Position numbers and translations under genes: made by a program | Shown here: positions 34,002 to 42,521 of the stretch, in pieces | How the letters are laid out: each line of letters starts with the position of its first letter | Position numbering within the stretch: position 1 is the first letter of the stretch | DNA from: JAJDGF01 sp031549325 | Lineage (GTDB): Bacteria > Bacillota > Clostridia > Christensenellales > Aristaeellaceae | Direction: 5' to 3' | Length of the DNA: 64,000 bases | Assembly: GCA_031549325.1 (NCBI GenBank) | Contig: JAVBQA010000031.1 | Location: 12,050 to 76,049 of the forward strand | The notes under the pieces: generated by a model | What the model saw: only the letters and a program-made list of their open reading frames with translations | The model's database searches: none | What the model was told of the DNA's origin: nothing

Positions 34002-35405
34002 TCACGAATGCCGGTATACCTCAAACCCCATGTAGTTCCCCAGCGCCTCCTCTAGCACGTCGGCCACGGTGGCCTGGGTCAGCGCCACGTGGTGCTCGTA
34101 GCCATTCGTGGTCAGGTGGCGCATCAATCCGTTCAGATCCGGCACCCGGCACACCGCCACGCCGCCAAACGTGGGCAGCGGATCGCCGGTGAATTCCCCC
34201 TCGCCCAGGTAGCACTTGATGACGCCGCGCTTGTCGTCTGTCGACAGCTTCAGATACGTCATCGCGCCCGGCCTGACCCGACCCTTCAGCGCGCCAAAGC
34301 TGACCTCAGTCCCAAGCGTGGTGGCCAGAATGTCCAGGTTGCCGATCTCAGGCTTGTTTTCAAACGCACACGCCGGATAGTTGGAGCAGTGCACGTTGAT
34401 GCACTTGTCCCTTTCATTCTTATAGTTGTTGTTCCAGTCCTGATAGATGGGCGGCACGCCGCTGGCTTTAAGCAGCGCCAGCATGGAAATCGCGCCCATC
34501 ACATCGGTTTCACACGCGGACGGCAGCCCGCGCTCGCCCATCATGGACATCGCCAGGCACGCCGCGCAGCCGTAGTTGGCCTCCACGCTGTCCCAGCACA
34601 TAATGGCGCTCGCGTCGCACCGGTGGCTCGCCATCCAATCCTCCATCACGATGCACAGCTTGGCCTGCCGCTCCACCTTTTCATCAGAGACGGATTTGTC
34701 GATGTTCCCGTAAGCGCGGATCTCGGAGATTTTGTCTTCGATGCGCTTTGCATCCCTCAGCGCCCCGATGTCGGCCAGGATCTCGGAGAAATCCTCGGTC
34801 TCGACCGTGATGCCGCAACCCTGCAGCAGCTTCTCAGAGAAACGCACCGTGCGGAACGGCTGCACCCGCGCGCCGATCTGGGCAATTCTTGCGGTGCGCA
34901 TGGCCTTGACAACAGCGCACACGCGGCTGAACCTCTCGACGTCGGCCTCGAACTCTTCCGACTCGATGGCGCAGGTATGCCTACTGGTCAGGCTGTACTT
35001 GATGCCGCACTGGTACAGGTTGTTGCACAGACTCAGCTTGCCGCAGAACGCGTCTCTGCGGTTCTCGAGTTGCAGCTTGTCAAACTCGTCGTCACAGGCC
35101 TGGATCAGGATCGGGCAGTCCAGCCGGGACATGCGGATGGCGTCCGCGATCCCCGCCTCCTCGCCGAAATTGGGCAGGCAGATGATCACGCCATCGATCA
35201 CGTCCGCGTGGTTTCTGAACAGCTGTGCACACTTTTGCGCCTCTTCATAGGTCATGGTCTGGCCCATGTTGGTGTCTTCGGGCAGCAGCGTGATCACGTC
35301 GTGCCCCCATGCGCGCAGTTTGTTCAGCAGCTGTTCGCGGGCGGTCAGCACCAGATGATCCGGGAAAAACGAGCGGTTGGAAATCAAGACACCGAATGTT
35401 GACAT
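34002..35405 (-). CDS. L-fucose/L-arabinose isomerase family aldose-ketose isomerase
   Basis: This 467-residue protein has the layout of FucI/AraA-family proteins. An N-terminal Rossmann-like half contains VIDGVIICLPNFGEEAGIADAIR. The C-terminal part has ASAIMCWDSVEANYGCAACLAMSMMGERGLPSACETDVMGAISMLAL with the metal-binding Glu and Asp, and INVHCSNYP with His. It should interconvert an aldose and a ketose for the FGGY kinase encoded 14 bases upstream. The sugar is not shown by sequence. With a split transketolase next, a pentulose such as apulose, ribulose or xylulose is attractive. GGAGAGAAGAAG precedes the ATG. Confidence 0.82.
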   Translation of the reverse strand: MSTFGVLISNRSFFPDHLVLTAREQLLNKLRAWGHDVITLLPEDTNMGQTMTYEEAQKCAQLFRNHADVIDGVIICLPNFGEEAGIADAIRMSRLDCPILIQACDDEFDKLQLENRRDAFCGKLSLCNNLYQCGIKYSLTSRHTCAIESEEFEADVERFSRVCAVVKAMRTARIAQIGARVQPFRTVRFSEKLLQGCGITVETEDFSEILADIGALRDAKRIEDKISEIRAYGNIDKSVSDEKVERQAKLCIVMEDWMASHRCDASAIMCWDSVEANYGCAACLAMSMMGERGLPSACETDVMGAISMLALLKASGVPPIYQDWNNNYKNERDKCINVHCSNYPACAFENKPEIGNLDILATTLGTEVSFGALKGRVRPGAMTYLKLSTDDKRGVIKCYLGEGEFTGDPLPTFGGVAVCRVPDLNGLMRHLTTNGYEHHVALTQATVADVLEEALGNYMGFEVYRHS

Positions 35406-35419
35406 CTTCTTCTCTCCTT

Positions 35420-36856
35420 CTATCTGGCGCGGCGCACCGCGTCGGCCCAGCCTTCGCGCACGACTCGCACCTGATCCGCATCCATTGCGGGCGCATAGCT
35501 GGCCGCGTGGGGCGCGCGCCCCCCAATGCCATCAAAGCTCAAATATAGACCCGCTGCCAGCCCCGCCATATAGGCGGCGCCCAGCGCTGTCAGATCCTTC
35601 TCAGGCGAGCAGCGCACCTCGCAACCGGCGAAATCGGCCTGCGCCTGCATCAGCAGCTTGTTGACCGAGCCACCGCCGTCAGCGTGCAGCGCGCGCACTG
35701 GCAACCCCGTGTCTTTTCGCATGGCATCCAGCACGTCGGCGTTCTGGTGCGCGATGGACAGAAGCGCCGCCCGCACCACATGGGCACGCGTCGTTCCCCG
35801 GTTCATGCCGCACAGGATCGCGCGGGCGTTGCTGTCGAAGTAAGGCGCGCCCAGGCCTGAAAACGCGGGCACAAGCGTTACGCCGTCGGTGCCGGGAACG
35901 GAGCTTGCGATGGCTTCTACCTCGGCGATGTCGTCGATCAGCCGCAGCTCTTCCTTAAGCCAAACCAGCGTATCCGCCGAGCAGGTGATGTTGCCCTCCA
36001 GCACATAACAAACCCTGCCCTGAAACCCAAACCCCACCGAGGCCGACAACCCATGCCTCGAGAGCACAGGCGCCTCGCCCACGTTCAGCATCAAGCTGGA
36101 GCCGGTTCCGTAGCTGGTCTTTACCATGCCTTGCGCGTGGCAGCCGTGGCCAAACAGCGAGGCGTGGCTGTCGCCCAACACGCAGCGAATCGGCGCGCCA
36201 TCGCGTTCCCCGAACGCCGCGTCAGACGGCAGGATCCGCTCGGCCAGCAGAGACTCGGGGATGCCGAAAATGTCGAGCAACTCGTCGTCCCAGGCGAGCG
36301 TCCGCAGGTTCATCAGCTGGGTGCGGCTGGCGTTGCTGACATCCGTCGCAAACGTCTTGCCGTTCGTCAGTCGATACAGCAGATAACTGTCCACTGTACC
36401 GGCGCACAATTCACCCGCTTCTGCGCGGCGCTTGACGTCCGGATGTTCTTGAAGCACAGCGGCCAGCTTGGCCGCCGGATAGTAGGGCGACAGCAGCAAC
36501 CCCGTCTTGTCAAGCACCCGTTCGGCATGCTCAAACAGCGACCTGCACAGCCCCTCCGCGCGCACATCCTGCCAAACCACCGCCGGGCAAACGGGTTCGC
36601 CGGTCTTCCGGTCCCAGACCACCGTTGTCTCGCGCTGGTTTGCGATGGCCATGGCGGCTATCTCGCCTCGTCCCACCTCGCCGATCAGCTTCAGCGTGTT
36701 CGCATAGATCTCATTGGCGTCATGCTCCACCCGTCCTGGCGCGGGATAGTGCTGCTTGTGGGGCAGCGTGGCCCTTCTCACAATTTCGCCGCGCGCATTC
36801 ACCAAAATAGCCTTGGTGCCAGAGGTGGATTGGTCGATGGCGAGAACACAACCCAT
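35420..36856 (-). CDS. FGGY family carbohydrate kinase (glycerol/xylulose/apulose kinase group)
   Basis: This 478-residue kinase has two ASKHA domains. N-terminal features are VLAIDQSTSGTKAILVNARGEIV and ANQRETTVVWDRKTGEPVCPAVVWQD; C-terminal features are YGTGSSLMLNVGE, VPAFSGLGAPYF and LHADGGGSVNKLLMQAQADF. It phosphorylates a ketose or polyol with ATP. Sequence leans to the glycerol kinase side of the family, but the operon (isomerase before, split transketolase after) points to a ketose. It begins just past the transketolase stop (TAAGCGATG), and the GGGAGGG site overlaps that gene. Confidence 0.88.
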   Translation of the reverse strand: MGCVLAIDQSTSGTKAILVNARGEIVRRATLPHKQHYPAPGRVEHDANEIYANTLKLIGEVGRGEIAAMAIANQRETTVVWDRKTGEPVCPAVVWQDVRAEGLCRSLFEHAERVLDKTGLLLSPYYPAAKLAAVLQEHPDVKRRAEAGELCAGTVDSYLLYRLTNGKTFATDVSNASRTQLMNLRTLAWDDELLDIFGIPESLLAERILPSDAAFGERDGAPIRCVLGDSHASLFGHGCHAQGMVKTSYGTGSSLMLNVGEAPVLSRHGLSASVGFGFQGRVCYVLEGNITCSADTLVWLKEELRLIDDIAEVEAIASSVPGTDGVTLVPAFSGLGAPYFDSNARAILCGMNRGTTRAHVVRAALLSIAHQNADVLDAMRKDTGLPVRALHADGGGSVNKLLMQAQADFAGCEVRCSPEKDLTALGAAYMAGLAAGLYLSFDGIGGRAPHAASYAPAMDADQVRVVREGWADAVRRAR

Positions 36857-36859
36857 CGC

Positions 36860-37786
36860 TTACACCCTCCCAAGCAGCCCGAGCGCAGCGCCGGCGATGC
36901 CTTTAGCGTTCAGGCCATAGTGGTCGAACACGTCCTGGCTGGCGCCGTTGTAGAGCGGCTCCACAGGCAACCCCATGATCTTCATCCTGGTAGGGAGCTT
37001 TTGGCTCAACAACTCAGCGACCGCGCCGCCCAAGCCGCCCGCGACGGCGTGCTCCTCGATTGTCACCACAGCGCCAGTCTGTGCAGCTTTCAGCACAGCT
37101 TTTTCGTCCAGCGGCTTCAGTGTGTGCATGTCCAGCACGCTGGCAGAGATGCCCAGCCCTTCCAGTCGCTGGGCCGCCTCTACCGCGTGGAACACCATTT
37201 CGCCGCAGGCAATCAGGCTCACATCCTTGCCCTGGCGCAACCAGTTTGCCTTGCCGATCAGAACCTGAGCGCCCTGGGGATACACATCCGGCACGTCGCC
37301 GCGCCCTACGCGCACGTAGGTCGGATCGTGCGTCTTGCACAGCTGGCGCGTCATGGCTGCGGCGGAGTTTGCGTCGGCGGGCAGGATCACGGTCATGTTG
37401 GGGATCGCACGCATCAGCGCCACGTCTTGCGTTGCGTGGTGGGTGGTGCCCAGCGCGCCGTAGCTGACGCCGCCCGACACGCCGATGATCTTCACATTCA
37501 TCTGGGAATACGCCATGTCAACCTTGACCTGCTCGGCGGCCCGCATCGAAAAGAAGCACGCCGGGCCGCACACGAATGGACGCAGGCCCGCATTGGCCAG
37601 CCCCGCGCCGATGCCCACGGCATCCTGTTCGGCGATTCCGCACTCGACAAACTGCCCGGGCAGCTCGTCGGCAAACTGATTCAGCGTGACCGAGCCCCGG
37701 CTGTCGGTGCACAGCGCGAAGATGGTTTTGTCCTCTCGAGCGATTTGCAGCAGCGTCTCCGTGATTGCCTTTCTCGCAGCTTTCAT
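36860..37786 (-). CDS. Transketolase C-terminal subunit, set 1
   Basis: This 308-residue protein contains the Pyr domain (FALCTDSRGSVTL, with the TPP-activating Glu in FVECGIAEQDAVGIGAGLANAG) and the transketolase C domain (VVTIEEHAVAGGLGGAVAELL). It forms the active enzyme with the N-terminal subunit, whose gene it overlaps by 4 bases. It transfers a two-carbon ketol unit from a ketose phosphate. Adjacency to kinase and isomerase suggests a dedicated ketose-phosphate substrate rather than general pentose phosphate work. Confidence 0.93.
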   Translation of the reverse strand: MKAARKAITETLLQIAREDKTIFALCTDSRGSVTLNQFADELPGQFVECGIAEQDAVGIGAGLANAGLRPFVCGPACFFSMRAAEQVKVDMAYSQMNVKIIGVSGGVSYGALGTTHHATQDVALMRAIPNMTVILPADANSAAAMTRQLCKTHDPTYVRVGRGDVPDVYPQGAQVLIGKANWLRQGKDVSLIACGEMVFHAVEAAQRLEGLGISASVLDMHTLKPLDEKAVLKAAQTGAVVTIEEHAVAGGLGGAVAELLSQKLPTRMKIMGLPVEPLYNGASQDVFDHYGLNAKGIAGAALGLLGRV

Positions 37787-38607
37787 GCCCAGCTCACCCC
37801 TGTCATGCCCAGCGCTTTATACGCTTCCTGCAGTTGTTCTTCGCTCGGCACGTGATGATGCCAGGCGGCCTTGTTCTCGGCAAACGGCAACCCCTTGCCC
37901 TTAACGGTCTTCGCGATCAGGCAGTGCGGTCTGCCCGCCGGATGCTCCCCTTGAAAGTAATCCAGGATCGCGCTCATGTCGTTGCCGTCGATCTCCGTCA
38001 CGTCCCAGCCAAACGCGCGCCACTTGGCGGAAAAATCCTCCAGCGCCATCACCGCTTCGGTGGCGCCGGAAATCTGCAGCCCGTTGCGGTCGACGATCGC
38101 GAACAGGTTGTCTAAGCGGTAGTTCGCGCCCGCCATAGCGGCTTCCCAGATGGATCCCTCAGCCTGCTCTCCATCGCCCATCACCACGAAGGTATTGAAA
38201 CCGCGGCCGGTGCGCTTCGCGCCCAGCGCCATCCCCACGCCCGCGCTCAGCCCGTGACCCAGCGCGCCGGTGCACAGCTCGATGCCCGGCACCTTGTTCG
38301 TCGGGTGCCCGATCAGCCGTGAGCCCGGTGTCGAAAACTCACGGAGCTCCGATTTTTCAATGAACCCGAGGTCTGCCAGGATCGCCAGATACCCCTCTAC
38401 GCTGTGGCCCTTGCTGAGCAGGAACCGGTCGCGATCCGGCCAATCGGGGCGCTTCGGGTCAATCTTCATCACGCCATAAAACAGCGCCGTAAGCACATCC
38501 AGACAACTCATCGCGCCGCCTGTGTGGCCTGTCTGGGCGCGGGTGATCATGGTCACAGCGTCCGCCCGACGCTCGTTGGCGATCCTTTGCAGTTCTGTTG
38601 CGTTCAT
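37783..38607 (-). CDS. Transketolase N-terminal (TPP-binding) subunit, set 1
   Basis: This 274-residue protein carries the PP domain of transketolase: TGHTGGAMSCLDVLTALFYGVM, RFLLSKGH and GALGHGLSAGVGMALGAK. The TPP/Mg motif is GDGEQAEGSIWEAAMAGANYRLDNLFAIVDRN. It binds TPP together with the downstream subunit. AAGGAGG precedes the ATG. Only ~40 % of residues appear shared with set 2 (41703), so the two are not a recent duplication. Confidence 0.93.
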   Translation of the reverse strand: MNATELQRIANERRADAVTMITRAQTGHTGGAMSCLDVLTALFYGVMKIDPKRPDWPDRDRFLLSKGHSVEGYLAILADLGFIEKSELREFSTPGSRLIGHPTNKVPGIELCTGALGHGLSAGVGMALGAKRTGRGFNTFVVMGDGEQAEGSIWEAAMAGANYRLDNLFAIVDRNGLQISGATEAVMALEDFSAKWRAFGWDVTEIDGNDMSAILDYFQGEHPAGRPHCLIAKTVKGKGLPFAENKAAWHHHVPSEEQLQEAYKALGMTGVSWA

Positions 38608-38627
38608 ACTGCCTCCTTATGCGCTGG

Positions 38628-38679
38628 CCGCCAAAGGGCATGACGCCCTGTGGCGGGGTTCAAGGGGTTGCGCCCCTTG
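38628..38679 (-). repeat. Two tandem hairpins between lacI and transketolase genes
   Basis: CCGCCA-AAGGGC pairs with GCCCT-GTGGCGG (38628-38656), and CAAGGGG pairs with CCCCTTG (38661-38679). They may attenuate transcription between the regulator and the catabolic genes. Confidence 0.65.
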
Positions 38680-38686
38680 CGCTCAC

Positions 38687-39712
38687 CTAGTTGTGCCGTA
38701 AATCCCGGATGCTCTTTCTCTCGACGAGCTCGACGCCAACCTCGATCTTCTGGATGCAGTCGGGCGCGCGCTTGTCGGCCATCTCCACCAACCTTCGCAC
38801 GGCCACTCGCCCCATCTCGCGCTTGATCACACGCACGGTGGACAGCGGCGGGCTGTTGACCTGGCAGATCTGCAGATCGTCCATGCCGATCATCGACACG
38901 TCGCCAGGCAGCTTGTAGCCGTGTTCTTTTAGCGCCCGAGCGAAACCCGCGGCAATGATGTCGTTGGCGGCAAAATAGGCACTGGACAACCTGGGTTTTT
39001 GCTCGAGTAACGCCATCACATCCAGGTAAGCGCCCTCGATGGTGGGCGTCACGCGCCAGCTATAGTCAATGAACTGCTCCAAGTGGTGCTCGCGCATGGC
39101 GTCCTCGTAGCCCATGCGCCGGTAGCCCATGTTTTGGAAGCGCGCGCTGGAGGTGATGTGACCGATGCGGGTGTGCCCCATGTTGATCAGGTGTTCAGTG
39201 GCCAGATAGCCCGCGTCCTGGTTGGCGATGGCCACCATGTTCTTCGAAAGATGCGGGAACAGGCTGTCCAGAACCAACAGCGGCGCGGCCGTTGACGCAA
39301 ACAGGCGCATGTCCTCCTGATGCATCTCGGTGGCCAGCAGCAGGATGCCCGCGCACTCCTCCTTGCAGATGCCTTTCACGCGCTCGAGATAGTCGCCGTC
39401 CTGCTCCATGTGGATGTTGCTGATCATCATGTCGAGGCCGCTCAGATGACACTCGCGCTCAATGCCGTCCATGAGCTCCATAAAAAACTGGGTGTCCATC
39501 AGCACCAGTCCGTGGCGCTTGAACACCACCAAACGGATGTAATCGCGCTTGGCGGTGCGCTGGGGCTCAAAATCGTAGCCGATCTCACGCGCGATCTGCT
39601 CGATCTGCTGGCGGGTGGCCTGCCCCACGCCCTTGCGCCCGTTGAGCGCGTTGCTGACCGTGGCCACCGACACGCCGGCGCGCGCGGCTACATCCCGGAT
39701 GGTTGCCTTCAT
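38687..39712 (-). CDS. LacI family repressor of sugar locus 2
   Basis: This 341-residue protein has HTH TIRDVAARAGVSVATVSNALNGRKGVGQATRQQIEQIAREIGYDFEP, followed by a sensor core. YFAANDIIAAGFARALKEHGYKLPGDVSMIGMDDLQICQVNSPPLSTVRV is the usual effector and dimer region. It is the first gene of the long minus-strand locus-2 set and probably represses it, and perhaps the divergent locus 3. The ATG at 39712 follows GGAGG; longer readings pass through the promoter. Confidence 0.94.
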   Translation of the reverse strand: MKATIRDVAARAGVSVATVSNALNGRKGVGQATRQQIEQIAREIGYDFEPQRTAKRDYIRLVVFKRHGLVLMDTQFFMELMDGIERECHLSGLDMMISNIHMEQDGDYLERVKGICKEECAGILLLATEMHQEDMRLFASTAAPLLVLDSLFPHLSKNMVAIANQDAGYLATEHLINMGHTRIGHITSSARFQNMGYRRMGYEDAMREHHLEQFIDYSWRVTPTIEGAYLDVMALLEQKPRLSSAYFAANDIIAAGFARALKEHGYKLPGDVSMIGMDDLQICQVNSPPLSTVRVIKREMGRVAVRRLVEMADKRAPDCIQKIEVGVELVERKSIRDLRHN

Positions 39713-40071
39713 AATCTGTGTGCCTCCATTCGCAGCGTTATAACATCCAGCATACCACGAATGTTTAAAACATTTGTTACGATTAATCTGTGTTTTGCAT
39801 TTGTTCATGCATATTTCGGCGACAAATACATGTATCTGTATTCTAAAATGCATGTTGTGTTATGTCAAGCGCACTCAAGAGAATGAAAAATGTGAACGTT
39901 TTAGCTAAACGCTTTGTCCTATCTCACAAAACAGGCTGCGTTTCCCGACAATTCAGCCTGACCCTGCGCCGTGCGCTGGCTATCTCGCCATTGTTTGCTG
40001 AAACGTTTACTTGTTTAGTAAACTGATAAAACTTTTGAGGATATTTCACTCGGCAGTCGATCAAATCTGGC
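39713..40071. promoter_or_regulatory. Shared control region between loci 2 and 3 with several dyads
   Basis: This 436-base divergent gap (39713-40148) has no gene. Dyads seen are AATGTTT-A-AAACATT (39760-39774), just upstream of a minus-strand TATGCT -10 (39754-39749); CGTTT-N5-AAACG (39897-39911); a core AAACGTTT (40001-40008); and GTTTACT-N5-AGTAAAC (40005-40023), perfect 7-bp arms. The AAACG/CGTTT parts are typical of LacI-family operators. Confidence 0.6.
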
Positions 40072-40100
40072 TTGACAACCCCGAACAATCATGCTAGTCT
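40072..40100 (+). promoter_or_regulatory. Promoter of the locus-3 operon
   Basis: TTGACA (40072-40077) and TAGTCT (40095-40100) have 17-base spacing, with an extended -10 TGC just before the hexamer. The first gene starts at 40149. Confidence 0.75.
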
Positions 40101-40148
40101 CGAATCAAACGTCCTACATTGAACATTAATGGAATGAGGTGAGCCATT

Positions 40149-40826
40149 ATGAAGGTTGCCGTCGTCTACACGAGCACCACGCCAGAGCTGGTCCAGATGG
40201 TCGAACAGCAGCTGATAACCCAGCTTGCGGGCAAGGATGCCCAGCTCATGAGCTACAAGGATCCCTCCATTCTTCAGGAAGCCCGCGATAACGGAGGCGT
40301 CACGTTCGGCTGCGCCAGGCGACTGCTGAACCTTTACGAGCAGGGTGTGAAGGACTGCGCAGACATCATACTGAACGTGTGCAGCTCCGTGGGTGACGTG
40401 GCGCTTCATGCAAAGCCGCTGTACGAGCTGACCGGCGTGCGCTTCGTGCGCATCGACGAGGACATGGCCATGGAGGCCGTGGCGCTGGGCAACAGAATCG
40501 GCGTGATCGCCACCCTCCCCACCACGCTCGAGCCCACCAAACGGTTGGTGCTTGAGTGCGCCAAGCGCCAGGGCAGAATGGTCGAGCTGGTGGATGGCCT
40601 GGCGGACGGCGCGTTCGGCCTGGACCCGGAGCAGTTCAAGCAGAAGCTGATCGACACCGCCATGCGCATCAAGGATCAGGTGGACGTGCTACTGTTCGCG
40701 CAGGGCTCCATGGCCTACGCCGAGCAGGCCGTGGCCGCTTCCGTGGACAAGCCCACGCTGTCCAGCATCCGCTTTGGCGCGGCGGCCGTTCGTCAGGCAG
40801 CGGATGCATTGAGGTGTGAAAAATGA
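40149..40826 (+). CDS. Asp/Glu/hydantoin racemase-fold protein lacking the second catalytic cysteine
   Basis: This 225-residue protein has two similar alpha/beta halves, as in aspartate/hydantoin racemases. The first catalytic Cys is kept (C78 in LNVCSSVGD). The second site, normally a Cys in a GC(A/T)GM-like loop, reads FAQGSMAYAE with A184-Q185-G186. A two-base racemisation is therefore unlikely, and a one-cysteine isomerase, epimerase or decarboxylase-like reaction is possible. It is the first gene of the locus-3 operon and overlaps the TIM-barrel isomerase by 4 bases, implying a joint role in sugar catabolism. GAGGTGAG precedes the ATG. Confidence 0.8.
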   Translation: MKVAVVYTSTTPELVQMVEQQLITQLAGKDAQLMSYKDPSILQEARDNGGVTFGCARRLLNLYEQGVKDCADIILNVCSSVGDVALHAKPLYELTGVRFVRIDEDMAMEAVALGNRIGVIATLPTTLEPTKRLVLECAKRQGRMVELVDGLADGAFGLDPEQFKQKLIDTAMRIKDQVDVLLFAQGSMAYAEQAVAASVDKPTLSSIRFGAAAVRQAADALRCEK

Positions 40827-41692
40827 AGCTGATCCCAAGCGTTTGCAGCAACCTTTGGTTTCCGGCATCGAGAAAGGACATCGATGCGTTCCAGCGCACG
40901 GCCGAGTTCCTGGCCGCGAAAGGCGTGCGCTGCATGGAATACTATCACGATGGCGACGGTTTCGACCGCGTTGGCGGAATCCTGCAGCAAAACGGGCTGG
41001 ACAGCGTGCTGATCGCGGTGATTCCGCTGAAAGAGCAGCTGCTGCATCTCTGCGCCACCGACGAGAACTGCCGCCGTCGCGCCATCGAGCTTTGCAGCCA
41101 AATGATGCGCCGCGCCGCAGACAACGGCGCGGGCGTCATGATGGTTTGCTCCGGGCGGATTGAGCTGGGGCGCGAAGACCAGGGCGTGCATGCGTTGGCG
41201 CAATCCGTCGAAGCGCTTCACAACGAGCTGATCCGGCAGGGCCATCCCCTGTCGCTAGAGTTGGAGCCCTGCGACAGCGGCGTCGACGCGCGCCAGCTGA
41301 TCGGGCCATATCAGCGAACGCTGCAGCTGTGCGCGCTGCTGAAACAGCGCGGCGTTCCGCTGCGGCTGACCATGGACAGCGCCCACACCAGCGAAGAAGG
41401 CCAGAATTTTTTCGAGGCCGTGCAGGCAACCAAACCCTTCTGCTCTCATGTCCACTACGCAAACTGCACCTTGAACGACCCGAGCAACCCGCTGTATGGC
41501 GACAAGCATTTGGGTTATGAGTTTCCGGACAGCGTTTGGACATTTGACACGCTGCATCAGCTCACAACGCAGCTGGATGCGCTGTATTCAGGGGACGAAC
41601 CGCTGAAGATCGGCCTGGAGGCGCTTTGCCGCGAGCGCGATCCGTTCGCGTATTTCGACCAAACCTGGGCGCGCCTGGCGCTGCCCGTATGA
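40823..41692 (+). CDS. Sugar phosphate isomerase/epimerase family TIM-barrel protein, locus 3
   Basis: This 289-residue xylose isomerase-like barrel has putative metal ligands in SLELEPCDSG (Glu), LRLTMDSAH (Asp/His), HVHYANC (His) and KIGLEAL (Glu). It would isomerise or epimerise a keto-sugar. It overlaps the racemase-fold gene and is followed after 10 bases by the transketolase pair. Together they could shape a ketose phosphate for the transketolase. Confidence 0.85.
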   Translation: MKLIPSVCSNLWFPASRKDIDAFQRTAEFLAAKGVRCMEYYHDGDGFDRVGGILQQNGLDSVLIAVIPLKEQLLHLCATDENCRRRAIELCSQMMRRAADNGAGVMMVCSGRIELGREDQGVHALAQSVEALHNELIRQGHPLSLELEPCDSGVDARQLIGPYQRTLQLCALLKQRGVPLRLTMDSAHTSEEGQNFFEAVQATKPFCSHVHYANCTLNDPSNPLYGDKHLGYEFPDSVWTFDTLHQLTTQLDALYSGDEPLKIGLEALCRERDPFAYFDQTWARLALPV

Positions 41693-41702
41693 GGAGGCTG
41701 GC

Positions 41703-42521
41703 ATGACGACTAAGCAACTCTATGAAACCGCCAACAGGCTGCGGCTGGACGTGGTCGAAACCGTGTATGCCGTGGGCGACGGCCACCCGGGCCCGTGCAT
41801 GTCCATCGCCGAAGCCATGGCCGTGCTGTTCTTTGACCGCATGGACATCCGTCCAGAGGAGCCGCGCTGGACGGAAAGGGACCGGTTTATCCTCAGCAAG
41901 GGCCATGCCTGCCCGATCCTGTATGCCGCGCTGGCGAGGCGGGGCTTCTTTCCCATTGAGGAGCTGAGCAAGTTGCGCACGCTGGAAGGCATGCTGCAGG
42001 GTCATCCGGACATGAACAAGACGCCGGGCGTGGACTCGGTGTCCGGATCATTGGGGAACGGCGTGGCGATCGGGCTGGGCATGGCGCTGGGCATGCGCAT
42101 GCAGAAGATCGGCAAGCATGTGTTCGTGGTCGTGGGCGACGGCGAGATGCAGGAGGGCGTGATCTGGGAAGCCGCCATGGCCGCCGCCAAACACAGGGTG
42201 AGCAACCTGATCGTGCTGGGCGACTGCAACAACAACCAGTCGGGCGGTCACGTGACGGATCTGAGCTCGCTTTACCCCGCCGTCGATAAATGGGCCGCGT
42301 TTCATTGGCAGGTGCTGCAGGTGGACGGCCACGACGTCGAGGCGCTGCAGCAGGCGCTTCATGCGACCTGCGCGGAAAAGGAGCGTCCGAGCTACATCGA
42401 AATGAAGACCGTTAAGGGAAAGAACATCTCCTACATGGAGAACAACAACGCCTGGCACAAGCGCACACCCACGATGGAAGAAGTCGAAATCGCAAGGCGC
42501 GAGCTGGAGGTGCCCAAATGA
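41703..42521 (+). CDS. Transketolase N-terminal (TPP-binding) subunit, set 2
   Basis: This 272-residue PP-domain subunit has GDGHPGPCMSIAEAMAVLFFDRM, RFILSKGHACPILYAAL and SGSLGNGVAIGLGMALG. The TPP motif is GDGEMQEGVIWEAAMAAAKHRVSNLIVLGDCNNNQ. It overlaps the C-terminal subunit by 4 bases. GAGGAGG precedes the ATG. Confidence 0.93.
   Translation: MTTKQLYETANRLRLDVVETVYAVGDGHPGPCMSIAEAMAVLFFDRMDIRPEEPRWTERDRFILSKGHACPILYAALARRGFFPIEELSKLRTLEGMLQGHPDMNKTPGVDSVSGSLGNGVAIGLGMALGMRMQKIGKHVFVVVGDGEMQEGVIWEAAMAAAKHRVSNLIVLGDCNNNQSGGHVTDLSSLYPAVDKWAAFHWQVLQVDGHDVEALQQALHATCAEKERPSYIEMKTVKGKNISYMENNNAWHKRTPTMEEVEIARRELEVPK

Noticed and set aside
36053..37855. 600-codon open frame antisense to the FGGY kinase and transketolase genes
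   Set aside because: Opposite strand carries clear enzyme motifs. The antisense translation is His/Arg/Ala-rich without domains, a usual shadow of GC-rich coding DNA.
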